The translations under genes were made by a program, and so were the position numbers. The notes below the pieces were generated by a model. It saw only the letters and a list, made by a program, of their open reading frames with translations, was not told the DNA's origin and did not search any database. From the NCBI GenBank assembly GCA_002749535.1, contig MZZL01000037.1, positions 74,197 to 138,196 of the forward strand: 64,000 nucleotides of DNA. The letters run 5' to 3'. This DNA is from Apophysomyces variabilis (taxonomy: Eukaryota > Mucoromycota > Mucoromycetes > Mucorales > Mucoraceae). Positions 52,569-64,000 of the stretch are shown piece after piece. Position 1 is the stretch's first letter. Every line of letters begins with the position of its first letter.

Positions 52569-53580
52569 TTATTGGCTTTTAGCCTTGAGTTTTTCCAATC
52601 TCTGGCGTTTTCGGTATGCTCGGTATTTCTTGTCGGTTCCGAAAATGTAATCCCACCATCGGAAAGAAGAAGCGTAGTTTCCGACGAAGGCTTGATGATG
52701 GTAGTCATGGTGTTCGCTTCCTGCCCAGAAAGGAATAAAGTGACAGAGAGACCAAGGGAAATCATAACCAGAATGAGCGTCGATCGCCTGGAAGAGTCGG
52801 AGGACGATCCAGAAGAGCATGGAAAACAAATGAAGATTCCATTCGGGGCCTACATCCATGTAATACTTGATAATAGCATGGTATGCAAGAGGACCGCCGA
52901 TGGTACCAAGACCAAGAAGGGAAGTTTCCAAAGGATGAGCGTATTCAGCAGCAATACCAAAAGGTGCAGCATATTCATGATGAACTTTGTGGATTTTTTT
53001 GTACAATGGGGGCCAGTGCATCAGTCTGTGAACAACGTAGTGATAAAAGTCTTCGACAACAAAGAATATCGCCGATTGTATCAATACATATTTCCTAAGG
53101 AACAAGTTGTCTACGCATTAGCCAATGGGTGTCATCGGGTCAAAGGCGGGGAGAGACTCACCATGCAGGGAACGGGGCTTGAACTTCGATACCTAGCAGA
53201 CTGGCCATGGGATGAAAGAGAAAGATCAATGGTCCTTCAAATGCAAAATGTTGATAGAGAACTTTTCTAGTGCAGTTCCAATAGTCTTCGGATGTATTCT
53301 CGCGTTTCTGCAGAGATGAAAACATTGGGATTAATCAACAGCCCTGAATGGAACTTATCTTTGAATGACAGAAACTTACGGGCTGTAGCTTATATTGATG
53401 GAAATAAGGGATGAAATCACAGATGAGGAATGGGATAAAGCGGCCGAAATACACGAGTTCATGTAGAGCGAACGCGAAGACGCCTGTAACAATTAAAGGA
53501 TTGCGACCTTCATACATCTGCTCCCATTTGGTTTCCATCCAATTGAGCTGGTAAGGCTCAGTGACCACTGTTGCGTTCAT
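52569..53580 (-). CDS. C4-methylsterol oxidase-like fatty-acid hydroxylase, copy 1
   Basis: Three exons on minus: 53580-53380 (201 nt), 53307-53162 (146), 53094-52569 (526); 290 aa. A membrane di-iron oxygenase of the ERG25/fatty-acid-hydroxylase superfamily. The ERG25 group removes the C4 methyl groups of ergosterol precursors in the ER. The three histidine clusters are all present: HRLMH (HxxxH), HKVHH (HxxHH) and HHDYHH (HxxHH), separated by hydrophobic segments. [20 protein letters not shown] and [18 protein letters not shown] match the methylsterol-oxidase group. The C-terminus is basic (KAKSQ) without a clear KKxx retrieval signal. A close paralogue lies 1.3 kb away in the same direction. 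Confidence 0.92.
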
Positions 53581-54893
53581 CTCTTCCAGTTATAAAATAG
53601 GAACTAGCGTAACTTTTTGTTTCGTAGGAAAGGAAGAGGAAGAAGAATGGTCAGATAGAGAGGAAAAAAAGAGTTATCAGATGGTAGAGGGGAACAGAAC
53701 GAGAAAAGAATAAAAAGACAGAGGAAAGATCAGTTAACTTAAATAAGAGCATCGTGGCCGTGTGTAACCACTATGAAAAAAATCACCTCATTGCCTTTCC
53801 TTGTCCGCTATCAAAAAACCTTTCGATCGTCGTACACAATCATAAAAGAGGATTGGGCAGTTCGGCATTTGATTGTAACATCCAACTCTCGGCGTTGTTG
53901 ACAGCAGCGCCTCCTAGGAACGCTTGACCTGCCTTTCCTCTCCCCCCTCCCTCTTTCTCTCTGTGTCTCTTTCTCTGTCTCTCCCCCACCTTTAGCCTTG
54001 AAAAAATAGGCTAAACCGGAAAAACTCCTTTCTTTATCGTTCGGGTTCCTTCCATCGCATGTCATGGTGAACAGGAGTCCGGGGAACAGAAAACCAAACC
54101 AACTAAAAAAAGGAATAAACGTGTCAACATGCCACATGCGAAGTCATTCTTGTTGATCCGGTATGCATGTCACCCAAACCCTCGCCGATCATCATCATCG
54201 TCCGATGATGGGCCCATGTTCATCATCCCCACAGGAGATGAATTGTGAAATCCTCCCATGTTCCTTCTGTATACTACAGGCTTCTCGATTTAATTGTGAT
54301 ACAAAAAGCGTTTAGAACTTTAAATTCATCTTCATGAACGGCATTGGTCTCTACAGCTTACCATTGATATGATAGGCAATTCATCGAACATGCTTTTGCC
54401 CAGAATGAGCCATAGCGGATCCCCTTTCGGGAGCTCTTCCTAGACGTTGTACCCATTATTTACTGAGTAAAATCAGAGACTTTTGTCAATGATCACAATG
54501 AACGGCTGTTATGCTATCCAGTTTTCCGGATTCTCCGATCGCACAGAGCCCGAACCGACTAACAATCTGGGAAATCGAATTTTTGTCCACTAAGATAAAA
54601 GAGACAGATGCATCATCAGGCCACTTTTAACAGTAGTATGTTATTGAAAATGCACTGCCGGTAATAAACTGAGTTTAGGTAGATTACAATGGAGAGACTG
54701 CAGCAAATGCCATAATGTCAAGATGGGAGAGTCAGTGATAAAGCAAAATCATTTGTTTTGATCACTGTCGTTCTATTCCTCACTCTACTTAAACAATCAG
54801 AGTTTGTTCTCATTATGTGCTTGCAAGATGGGCTGACTAGTATATTAGCGGCATAAAAAACATAGATATAGTAGATAAGCAGTGACTCTAAAA
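53581..54893. other. Spacer between tandem sterol-oxidase genes
   Basis: Contains the promoter of copy 1 and the 3' end of copy 2. A C/T-rich tract (TCCCCCCTCCCTCTTTCTCTC near 53940-53985) and an A/G-rich stretch near 53630-53730 are low-complexity. ATGATGATC/CATCATCATC repeats occur near 54190. No gene is supported. Confidence 0.5.
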
Positions 54894-55917
54894 TTATCGT
54901 GTTTTATCCTTCATTCTCTCCAAGCGTTGAAGCTTTCGATACTCGCGGTATTTCTTGTCGGTTCCGAAGATATAATCCCACCATCGGAACGAGGATGCAT
55001 AGTTGCCGCTGAAGGCTTGATGGTGATAGTCATGGTGATCACTCCCTGCCCAGAAAGGAATAAATTGACGAAGTGACCATGGAAAGTCGTAGCCAGAGTG
55101 AGAGTCGATGGCTTGCAGCAGACGGAGAGTGCCCCATGAAAGCACAGTAAACAGATGTAGATCCCACTCGGAGCCAAGACACAGAAAGTGTTTGGTAATA
55201 GCATGGTATATAAGAGGGCCAGTCATAACCACCACATTGAAAAGACATGTTTCTACCGGATGGGCATACTCAGAGGCAATGCCAAAAGGTGCAGCGTACT
55301 GGTGGTGAACTTTATGGACTTTTCTGTAGAGCCAAGGTTGATGAAGGAGTCTGTGTGCAACGTAATGAAAGAAATCTTCAACCACAAAGAAAATTAATAT
55401 TTGTGTCAACATGGGTTTCCTAGCAAATCAAGTTATACATTAGTTCCAATGTTTTTATCGATGATCGAAGAGGAAATCCAGACTTAAATCCTGAAGCATA
55501 CTAACCAGTGCGGGAATGGAGCTCTAATGTTGATACCTAGCAAAACGGCTACCGGATGGAAAAGAGATATCATAGGTGCTTGTACAGTAAAATGATGCCA
55601 CAGGACCTTTTTCGTGCAGTACCAATAATCTTTGGTCGTGTTCTCTCGTTTCTATATAGCAAAACAGTAATCAACCCTATTAAGCACGAGGAATATGCAC
55701 GATTTTTGAATCTTACAGGCTGCAATCTGTACTGGCGGAAATAAGGAAGAAAGTCGCAAAGCATAAATGGAACAAAGCGGCCGAAATAGACCACTTCATG
55801 AAGTGCAAATGTCATAATGGCAGTGACATAGATGGGATTGCGATCTTTGTACATTTGCTCCCATTTGCTTTCCATCCAACCGAGTTGGCATATCGATTCG
55901 GCCAATGTTGTGTTCAT
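54894..55917 (-). CDS. C4-methylsterol oxidase-like fatty-acid hydroxylase, copy 2
   Basis: Three exons on minus: 55917-55717 (201 nt), 55651-55506 (146), 55419-54894 (526); 290 aa. Exon lengths and phases are the same as in copy 1, so the pair arose by tandem duplication after the introns were in place. All three histidine clusters are intact (HRLLH, HKVHH, HHDYHH) and both ends align (MNTTLAESICQLGWMESKWE versus [20 protein letters not shown]). The copies differ most in the exon-2 stretch (WYCTKKVLWHHFTVQAPMIS). Both look functional. Either one could be the housekeeping ERG25 and the other specialised, which sequence alone does not decide. Confidence 0.92.
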
Positions 55918-57218
55918 TCTTCACTTTGGGTGAAAACGAATAAATAGAACTGGAAACGGCAAGAAATGAACGAAGATATAATACAGGATAAACCGTTAGC
56001 TTGCTTAAATAAGGCACCATGACCCTGAAGACTACGAAATAACAATAATCACATTGGATTTCTCGTGGGGTCTACGCCACGTATCATATAATGCTAAGCT
56101 GCATCTGGGTCATTTTGAACCGCTGATTTTTACATGTTAAAAGATAGTAAATCTATATTAAAAATCATGTGTTCTTCAACCGATACTTGTCGTCACCATA
56201 AGTGCAGTGGTAAAGAGGCATTTCCGGATACCTGGAATAAAACAAAGGAGAAGCCGAGAACGTATAGATCGTGCCAGCCTGTCAGATGCTAAATCAGCCC
56301 CATTGAACTGCAAGCTCGACAAATTTCCTTCATGTGATAATCGGAAAGCTATGACCTACAGTTAACACAATGACATCGAAGAATACCTCAAAATACTCAC
56401 TATGCACTGTATTTACATTCGCTATGGAGCATGAATTCTGGGTACATTCAAAGTCTATACATGTCTCTCTTACTACATAGCTTCCTTTATACAAACGAGT
56501 CAATACTTTGCTTAACATTGTTAGGCCGTTAGTACTTATTATATTAGAAATATACCATTTGAATGACAAGTCCGGTGCTTTTGTGGATAATGACCAACAT
56601 GAACAAAATCCAGACTCTACAGTTTCTTGCAGGTGTTTAATGCAGGCAGAATAACGCGTGAATGACATGGCGGCTAAAATCGGAAGTGAACAAAATTGTT
56701 GTTGTCCATAACCCCGTGCGCTATGGCGGTGCATAATTAATCATTTCATCCTGTGCTAGCTTTAGTCATTGATGGATTTATGAAATCAATATTTTTGCTT
56801 GTGCAATACGAGAAAGTAATAAATTAGCCTTTTTCTTTTTTTGGCCATACCCGCTCTATACTAAGATGATTATACGCATATGATATGGATCACTTGTGCA
56901 GAAGAGAGACAAAAAAAAGAGGACGAAAAACAGGCACTGTTATACTACGCTTCATTTAGCACCTGAATAGCGTGATATGCTCATTCAAAATAGTTGATGC
57001 TCTGTACTGATCTGTTGTTTAACAAGGCAGAAAGGAAATGCTATGGAGCCAAACTCCTATCGAAGCCATGACTGACACAATCCGTTGCCTCGATTGAAAT
57101 CAATCGGAGTGCTGACGGGAGTTTAAGGAAATAGCAGTCCCAAAGTCGAAAGGAATTTCAATGTTTTTTACAGGCTGGAAGGGGTACATACCCTTTGTCA
57201 AGAAAACTTAAATACACC
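55918..57218. other. Intergenic between sterol oxidase and mS26 genes
   Basis: A divergent stretch of 1.3 kb. A 134-codon minus-strand frame at 56330-56734 begins with ATG but is Ser/Cys/Val-rich with no recognised domain and no visible splice partners. It is not called. Promoters of both flanking genes must be here. Confidence 0.4.
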
Positions 57219-57971
57219 ATGCAACGATTTGGCCGTCTCTCAACGTTGGGTCGGCCATGCGAACAATTTCGGTTCATGCGTCTCATGTCGACAAGGCCCG
57301 ACTATGTCCCAGGAGTTCGTGGCTATGCACCCGGTTTTGCACCACCAGAGGGTACTAGAGAATCACCCAAAATAGCCCGCAAGCGTCGTGATCCCGGTCT
57401 CTCATTACCTTCGCACTTGCCCAAAGCCGAAGGTAATTCCTCCTCAGCAACCACAACAGAAACCGCAAGTCCTAAGAAGCAGTACCGTGAAGACTTGCGC
57501 TCTCTTCGACATGCTTATGCTCGTGAACTCTTGGAAAAACATGGTCGTCGAGAAGCAGCCTCGGCTATGAAACGAGCGGCAGAAGAAGAACGTATCCAAA
57601 CGCAGAAAAAGGCCTTGGAAGAGGAACGAGCACAGAAAAAGCAGCATGAGCTTGAGGTCATCCAGATGCTGGAATTGGAACTGCCTAAATCGGAAGAGCA
57701 GGTGGATCGCAAGGCACAACGCAGCGCAAACCGACAGGCACACGAAAAAATGTTGCGCGATCAACGATTGAAACAGCTCATTAAATTGTACGGCTCCACC
57801 GCCGATTTTGTTACCCTGGAGAACTTGGACGCCAAAGTGGATGAAGTCCTCCATCACCGACGCCCGCCCTTCGTGACCAGCACAGTCAGCGACATGATTG
57901 ACACACCTGCAGCAGAAGCAGAAGAAGTTGAAAAGCGAAAAGCACTGATAAGAGAGGCTATGGGACTATAG
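57219..57971 (+). CDS. Mitochondrial small-subunit ribosomal protein mS26 (Pet123-like)
   Basis: A single exon of 250 aa. The N-terminus (MQRFGRLSTLGRPCEQFRFM) is basic with hydroxylated residues and no acids, typical of a matrix-targeting peptide. A Pro-rich stretch (YVPGVRGYAPGFAPPEG) precedes a long charged coiled coil (~95-190: REDLRSLRHAYARELLEKHG, RAAEEERIQTQKKALEEERA). The segment ADFVTLENLDAKVDEVLHHR corresponds to the conserved FITRENLEARVEAAL block of animal MRPS26. The assignment rests mainly on that block and the coiled coil. The ATG used is the first in frame; the open frame reaches only a TTG upstream. Confidence 0.75.
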   Translation: MQRFGRLSTLGRPCEQFRFMRLMSTRPDYVPGVRGYAPGFAPPEGTRESPKIARKRRDPGLSLPSHLPKAEGNSSSATTTETASPKKQYREDLRSLRHAYARELLEKHGRREAASAMKRAAEEERIQTQKKALEEERAQKKQHELEVIQMLELELPKSEEQVDRKAQRSANRQAHEKMLRDQRLKQLIKLYGSTADFVTLENLDAKVDEVLHHRRPPFVTSTVSDMIDTPAAEAEEVEKRKALIREAMGL

Positions 57972-58151
57972 AGAATGTTGATTTGTCAAACGCAAAAAAA
58001 AACAAAAGGGACAAAAAGTTACACTTAAGACATGAAAAGAAAAAAAATTCGCAATGGGAATTGTTTCCTCAAACTTAGAAGCCTACAATGTATAAAAAAC
58101 GATTGTTGAACTTTCATCTATTGTTGTTTTTTTTCCTTCTTCTAGTTATAA

Positions 58152-59783
58152 TCAAAGGAAATTGTTGCAAAGAGAGTTTTCCGGATTATGCCAGAATGCC
58201 ATGGCTTTCCTGACACCCGTGTAATGCGAGATAAGAGCAATGATAACAAATACATGAAAGATTTGATGCGAGGCAAACTATATGTAAAGAAAAACAAGGG
58301 AGAGAGAACAGAAGATGTCAGCATATCATCATCATCATCAGGGGAAGGGATCCTGATCCCTTTTGTGTCGCTTACCCAAATATTAAATGTGCCTGGATAC
58401 CAACGTTCAGGAATCCTTGAAGAAAAACAATCGAATCTTGTCAGTTTGCAGAGAAATAAAACCAACATCGTCTACGTCTACCTGTATCCATAGATCAATG
58501 CGCCAATGATGTAACTAGAACCCATGATGGTCAGGTATCCCAATCCCATTGTTTCGTAAGACTTGCGGAACTGTTATGGAATAAGCTCATCGTCAGTTCG
58601 CTAATTTAATGTATCTTTATTTAGAGATACATACGCCGTAAAGGAAGACAGCATGTAAAGTAGGGATGACGCCAAAAAGCCCCTGCGCAAGAAATAGGGA
58701 AGTACGCATCCATCGATAAGCAGGCGTTCGGAAATGTTTTAGCACTGTCACTGCAGCCTGAAGCGTAAAGATACAAAAACAAATAAAACATGAATGTCAG
58801 ACCGCGTTCTTGTTCCCTATCATGAGATTGGTTTTTAAGCTTAACTTACCGTAAAAACGCCCAAAAGAGAGATGATGCTCAAGTAAAACACTATGTCAGA
58901 TGGTTAGATCTAATATATCCATTTGTATATAAAGATTTTGATCTGATACAAAAAAAAAAGTCAGTTTTTACCCTGCAGGATTGGATGACAGTGAAGGCCG
59001 TAGTAAATGATTGGATAATACGATCCACTATGCGCGAAAAGAAAAAGAAAAAAGAAGTTAAGTTGGTTATGTCGGATCGCCTGCCATTTCCCTATCGGAT
59101 GCCGGATCATAATGGAAAAGGAAAAAAAAAAGATTCCTTACACTATCAAAGCGGAGATACCAACATAATCACACCGATTCCAGGTTGCTGCCACTGGTTC
59201 CGAATGGCATGCAAGACAGTGGAAACTGCTACTGAAGCCCAAACAGATCAAGGCACAGGCAATGAATACAAAGAGATAGGCGTAATCAAATACAGTCAAG
59301 CTATCAGGGAACGGTTGTTCCCACCAAAAATGTAAACCAACGCCGATGAATCCAATGAAACCAAGAAGATGGCTCCATATATTGACTATAAATTAAAGGT
59401 GAAAACACACAAGTGAGTTTGATGGAAAAAGAAACGGTTTGCCCTGGTTTTTCTCTTTGTGAAATGGGAATCCAGTAAAAGAGAAATCAGATAGAATACG
59501 GACCGCTTTCATTATGTAAAAAGAAAAGGCTCTGGATACATTGAACGTAATTAGGTGTAGGTGGTCGATATCCATCGGTAATAAAGATATTATCCTGCAT
59601 CCATGCTGGTAACTCGTTCCAATGGATGGTTTTTCGTGTATGGACTGTTTTAGCTATAAGGGTGGATCTATCGTCGTCTTCTCCATGCGTGGAGATATCT
59701 TCCCACGTTTCACTCAAGGTGGCAGTTCTGCTGCCTAGGCCATTATTATTGTTATGCTTCATGTTGCGATACTGAATCCCCAT
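58152..59783 (-). CDS. Adiponectin receptor/Izh family seven-helix protein
   Basis: Eight exons on minus: 59783-59504, 59385-59142, 59027-58972, 58890-58850, 58757-58635, 58570-58482, 58415-58376, 58277-58152; 332 aa. PAQR family membrane protein (yeast Izh2 relatives), linked to zinc, lipid and ceramide metabolism. The N-terminal cytosolic motif WNELPAWMQDNIFITDGYRP and SLFFLHNESVNIWSHLLG are diagnostic. The intramembrane zinc ligands are kept: SSSFHCLACHS, Asp in NRCDYVGI, and SHQIFHVFV. The last helix ends MAFWHNPENSLCNNFL. Seven hydrophobic segments can be counted. Two exons are only 40-41 nt. The ATG was taken as the first in frame (MGIQYRNMKHN). The 58278-58375 intron contains an ATC-repeat tract. 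Confidence 0.93.
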
Positions 59784-60617
59784 GCCAAATGCGAACAAAT
59801 AATGATAAAATGAGAGAGACAAAGAAAGAGAGAAAGAAGGAAGGAAAGAAGCCAGTGGCGAAAATGAGGATGCTGTAAGATTGCAGGTGGCACTTTCAGA
59901 CTTTCCCTGTTTTTTTTTTCTCTCTATCCTCTTATTTTTTTAGTCGACGCACAGGTTCACTCCCCAAAGGTTGGCGTTTGACTGGACGATGGGAACGCAT
60001 CGTCTCTAGCACGTGACTGTCTGCGACTTGCCCATAAAGCTGTAGGGGAAAAAAAAGGACAGAGCGAGAGAGGGAAAAGGAGGGACTATACGCGCTTAAG
60101 ATGCACTGTGAAACGGCCCAGAAAAAATGGTGTAATCCTATTGAAAAGGAACAATTGTGATTATTTATTGTTCTTATTACTTTCTTTTTTTTTTCTTTGG
60201 TTTCACACTGATTGGGAGCTTATTATACCCATTTCCCCACATACCGGTCGGACCCAAAGCATGTGAAGCTCTTGGTGCGCTCACTGAATTCCTTTTTAAA
60301 ATTGAGAAGCCCACGGTGTACATACATATGTGTTGCGTCGTTATCACTATGTTGAATCTAAAGTGGAAATGCTTTCTCTTTTTTTCCCCTGCTTTGTTGT
60401 GAAATACCCTGCCTCTTGCTTGATCTTTCTTTTTGGGCAAAATACAAAAAAGATCGCCACTGTAACATTAGGGTGTCAACAGAGGGTTGCCATGTGCACC
60501 GGTAAATAGAAAAACTTATTTTTTCTTCATTCTTGTTAAGCGTTCTTCGAGGTAGTTTAACCTCTTGACCTGACTATACGTTATGGTTCCGTTACTTTGT
60601 TTTTTTTTTGTCTCTCT

Positions 60618-60648
<31 letters not shown>

Positions 60649-62664
60649 GGTATGGTCTCATTCTTAAATTAGATGTATCCAATCATACAAAAAGAAAATT
60701 CAGGGTCATGATCATACATTTTATGCAATCCATTTGTGTTTCTTCAGCCGAAACAAAATTTAGATAGATCTTAAGGAGAGAGAAAGGCTAAACTCTTTCT
60801 TTTCTTTTTGTGGTTTGGTCATCTGGGCGTAAAGGTTATATTTATCAATGTATCTGCAGATGGAGTAATATATGCTGTTTACAGAAATACGGCATGAAAG
60901 ACTCCGTCCTTGCCCGAAAAGTCACATAGCAGCCTGCCGCAATCAAAATTGGGAATATGCAAAGTAAAACAATGGTATGGTTACCCACAAATGAATGAAT
61001 GCATATTTTCAATCATTGAATACATAACAAGAAGAACGATTCTGACTCCTTTTTTCTCTGTGAAATCAAAATCAAAGCAATTCTTTTTTGTCTGTTTTTT
61101 TAGGCAGCAAATCATAGGCTTAACTTTAAGCCGTCTTTGGCAGGTTTTCATGTCGTATTTTCCCTATTGGTCATTGTCCATGCTAAGCAAAAAGTAAAAA
61201 AGCCTGCTTTGCGGTGATGTAACTTTCTCTGGCCCAAAAAAAAAAGCATGACGAACAGAGAGTGAAAATCATGACAACCTTAACGTGTTCTTCTTCTTCC
61301 ACTTCTCAATGGTTGCTGACATGATGAGTACAAAGCTTTCTCCGTTCAAATCATAGGAAGCATCCTTCAGGATTTGTAACATTGAAAGGGAAATCAGGGT
61401 GGCACTCGATCACATTTGATAACCCTTGTTGTTTTTTGTGTTACGGACCTCTTTCTTTTTTTCGTTTGCGCATTATTTCAATGTCGGTCTAAAAAAGTAG
61501 CTTGCCCTGATGGGCAGGACCAAATCAACGGATAGGGTGATGAGTCATTGACCAATTAGTGAATCGCTGACACAGTTAAGAGGAAATGGGGAATTATCAA
61601 CAGGGCTTTGCTTTCAAACGCCGCTGTCAGACAAAGGATATCAAATTGACAGAGACAACTTGTTGTACACAGTGCTCGTAAGGTATGGAAAATGCTTCAA
61701 ACCCTCCTTCTTTGCTACCTGCGTTGCTATCGTTACACCCGTCCTTGATCAAAGTTTATTATGACAAAACAAAACTTATTTGCGCACTTGGATTTGTCAT
61801 TCTCTTTTGTTCAAGAAACTTGTAATAAACAAAGAAAAATAAAAAGGAAAAAATCTTAAAAAGGGCTGAAACAAAAGGGAAGAAATAGAGTTAACTCTTC
61901 TGCATCTTAGTAACTTCATCACCAAGTTAACTACGTAGCTATGAAACACTTCTCAGTTGACCATGACGACTCATTTAGAGTAAAGTACAAAAAAGGTCTT
62001 TCTGGAGTAAAAGAGAAAAAAAAATCGCCGTACCTTGATTAGGTAAGTTGGATCATCTAAAGAAATAGAGGGAGAGATGATGTTGCGGGATTATCAGGTG
62101 CGGGCGGGAATTAGAAAGAGAGAATTTTGAGAGCCTCTCTACGCCAAAAAAAGAAGAAAAACTGAAAGTGAGTTGGGTAATCGACCATTTTCGTGCTTTC
62201 CTTGTCCAGGCTGAAAACTAGATGATGCTTGATAGAGTTGCTTAAGATTGCGGCGTAAAAAAGAAAAAAAAACCACTAGATTGTGTGAGTTTGACGCTTA
62301 CTTTACATGTCTGAATCATCCAGTTTGAGGGCAAAAGTATTATACTTCTTAAACATGTGAAGAAAAAAACTGACGTTTATCCAGCGAAAACTTACTTTTT
62401 TTTTTTTACTTCGTCCTCCATTCCCACAACATTTCAATTTCCACGTTTCCCGTATCCAAATGGAGAAACTGGGGAATCGCTACGTTTCGCGGAAGCCCCG
62501 ATGGATTTTTGCTGGTTGTCGTGCCATCCGATCATGTGGGAAAAAAGAAAATGATAAAGTATACCAAGGAAGACATGACAATCAGCCGTTTTTTTCTTTT
62601 CTTTCCCTTCTCTTGCTGATCTTCCCTTTTCCCTTGGCCTTTTTTTTTTTTTTTTTTTTTTTTT
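59784..62664. other. Long non-coding, low-complexity stretch
   Basis: About 2.9 kb upstream of the adiponectin-receptor gene with abundant poly-A, poly-T, CT- and GA-rich tracts. No frame has a recognisable domain or signal peptide. Short frames such as 60910-61197 are Ser/Phe/Lys-rich and unconvincing. It is probably regulatory or spacer DNA. Confidence 0.45.
60611..60648. repeat. CT microsatellite
   Basis: TCTCTCTCGCG followed by about 13 CT dinucleotides, next to a T9 run. Confidence 0.9.
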
Positions 62665-63023
62665 NNNNNNNNNNNNNNNNNNNNNNNNNNNNNNNNNNNN
62701 NNNNNNNNNNNNNNNNNNNNNNNNNNNNNNNNNNNNNNNNNNNNNNNNNNNNNNNNNNNNNNNNNNNNNNNNNNNNNNNNNNNNNNNNNNNNNNNNNNNN
62801 NNNNNNNNNNNNNNNNNNNNNNNNNNNNNNNNNNNNNNNNNNNNNNNNNNNNNNNNNNNNNNNNNNNNNNNNNNNNNNNNNNNNNNNNNNNNNNNNNNNN
62901 NNNNNNNNNNNNNNNNNNNNNNNNNNNNNNNNNNNNNNNNNNNNNNNNNNNNNNNNNNNNNNNNNNNNNNNNNNNNNNNNNNNNNNNNNNNNNNNNNNNN
63001 NNNNNNNNTTTTTTTTTTTTTTT
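62641..63023. other. Assembly gap inside a poly-T tract
   Basis: Unknown bases occupy 62665-63008. The gap is bordered by T runs on both sides (24 T before, 15 T after), so it most likely reflects failure to sequence through a long homopolymer. Its true length is unknown. Confidence 0.95.
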
Positions 63024-64000
63024 GCTTTGTCAGTCAAAAATAAGTAGGCGAGATAGAGAGATAGAGAATAATGTTTGAGAATGGAAATAAGTATACAGTG
63101 AAACAATAAAAAAGAAACCAAAAAAAACATACGCCAACCTAAATTTGGCATCGGGCAGCGCAATGGATTTGCCCGTGCGACATCCACCGAAACTAGTTTT
63201 ACTTCTTTTCTGGCCCATCTTCAAAGGGAAAAAAGGAGACACTTCATTTATATTTTCATCTCCGTTCAGGGTAAGTCATTGATGAGTGATTTTCTTTTTT
63301 TATTTCTACGATGCCCTTGTATATAATTTTTTTTGGCTATCTTTAATAATAACTTAGCATGATCAGATCACGGTGAGAAATTATACATTAGATGATGCCA
63401 GATTAGCGGAAAAGTAACGAAAAAAAAATGGGCTTATTTTTCAAATGTCATTTGATGGGCGGTGTGTATGTGAGTGTGAGTTGAATGCCTAAAAAAGTCG
63501 GCCAGATTTGCTCAGATGGTCAAAGCGCAGTACGATTGCTGTCAGTCATAAAAATAAAAGACAGTATTCAACAGAAAGGGGCCTTAGTTTTATTCTTCTA
63601 TTATCTTATTCCTAAGGGATCGATAGGTTGGGATGGTTTTTCGTTTGATTTAGAATGTAAAAGGGACATTTGAATGACGTCGAAGTAAAAAAAAAAAGTT
63701 GTTAAGTGACACTTTTACAGAAAAGCAAAACAATGGCTTACCTTTGCATCTTCCTTTTTTTTAACTAGTTCATATGATCCCTCCAGTTGCAAATGTCATT
63801 TTTTTCTCTTTTGGTCATGTGTAGTACGAAGTGGCTTTTTTTATAAGCATATATCGCTGTACACTTGTCCTCACTTCTCTCTTCTTTTTTATTGCAATAA
63901 TTCGGGTGGAAAAAATTGGCTTTGCTGACGACTTTGCTCTTCCGGTTTTACCTTCTCCCTTCTCTTTTCTCTCCTCTCTTTTTTCTTTTCACCTCTTTTT
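63009..64000. other. Non-coding end of window, possible first exon
   Basis: Mostly T/A-rich DNA. A short minus-strand frame from ATG at 63218 (MGQKRSKTSFGGCRTGKSIA) ends near a possible donor (TTTAG|GTTGGC) and could be the first exon of a gene running into the gap. No family is recognised and the support is weak. A CT-rich tract closes the window at about 63950-64000. Confidence 0.3.

Noticed and set aside
56330..56734. 134-codon minus-strand frame
   Set aside because: It has an ATG but an odd Cys/Ser/Val-rich composition with no recognisable motif or promoter context; not enough to call a gene.
58190..58493. Plus-strand 101-codon frame overlapping the adiponectin-receptor gene
   Set aside because: It is the antisense shadow of exons 7-8 and their intron; the minus-strand model explains the sequence fully.

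Overview
The window is nuclear DNA of a filamentous fungus, most likely a mucoralean or other early-diverging (Mucoromycota) species. Genes are broken by many introns of about 50-90 nt with GT-AG borders. Proteins are eukaryotic throughout (clathrin, ESCRT-II, Atg6, eIF2B beta). A nicastrin gene, a family I believe is missing from Dikarya, sits beside fungal-type genes such as trehalose synthase/phosphatase and mL59. I rebuilt gene models by hand from splice signals. In every multi-exon model the exon lengths sum to a multiple of three with one continuous reading frame. Exact borders may be off by a base or two.

Layout. 0.6-18.6 kb, all plus strand: a secreted-kelch/transmembrane/kinase receptor-like protein, a USP4/UBP12-type ubiquitin protease, an FHA plus winged-helix-like regulator, a trehalose-6-phosphate synthase/phosphatase, and nicastrin. 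20.3-21.9 kb, minus: a mitochondrial short/branched-chain acyl-CoA dehydrogenase. 23.8-29.8 kb, plus: clathrin heavy chain in 18 exons. 30.1-32.7 kb, minus: Vps22/Snf8, then a single-exon TetX-like FAD monooxygenase. 34.7-35.1 kb, plus: mitochondrial ribosomal protein mL59. 35.2-37.1 kb, minus: Atg6/Beclin, divergent from a Ufo1-like F-box/WD40/UIM protein (37.3-40.2 kb). 41.4-43.0 kb: eIF2B beta. 43.6-44.3 kb, minus: a small C2H2 zinc-finger protein.

44.3-52.5 kb is an accessory island. It holds a possible MULE/FAR1-like remnant, a 1,654-bp element with 33-bp terminal inverted repeats beginning CACTRTGGG and a 3-bp target duplication, and a decayed Crypton-type tyrosine recombinase with a GCR1_C-like DNA-binding tail. 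52.6-55.9 kb, minus: two tandem C4-methylsterol-oxidase-like genes with identical exon lengths. 57.2-58.0 kb, plus: mitochondrial ribosomal mS26/Pet123. 58.2-59.8 kb, minus: an adiponectin-receptor/Izh membrane protein in 8 exons. From 59.8 kb on, the DNA is low-complexity and apparently non-coding, with an assembly gap inside a poly-T tract.

Most genes are unrelated housekeeping genes. Several serve membrane traffic and protein turnover (clathrin, Vps22, Atg6, nicastrin, Ufo1-like, USP), but nothing shows coordinated control beyond the 263-bp divergent Atg6/Ufo1 promoter. The best candidates for undescribed biology are the kelch receptor kinase and the two mobile elements of the island.
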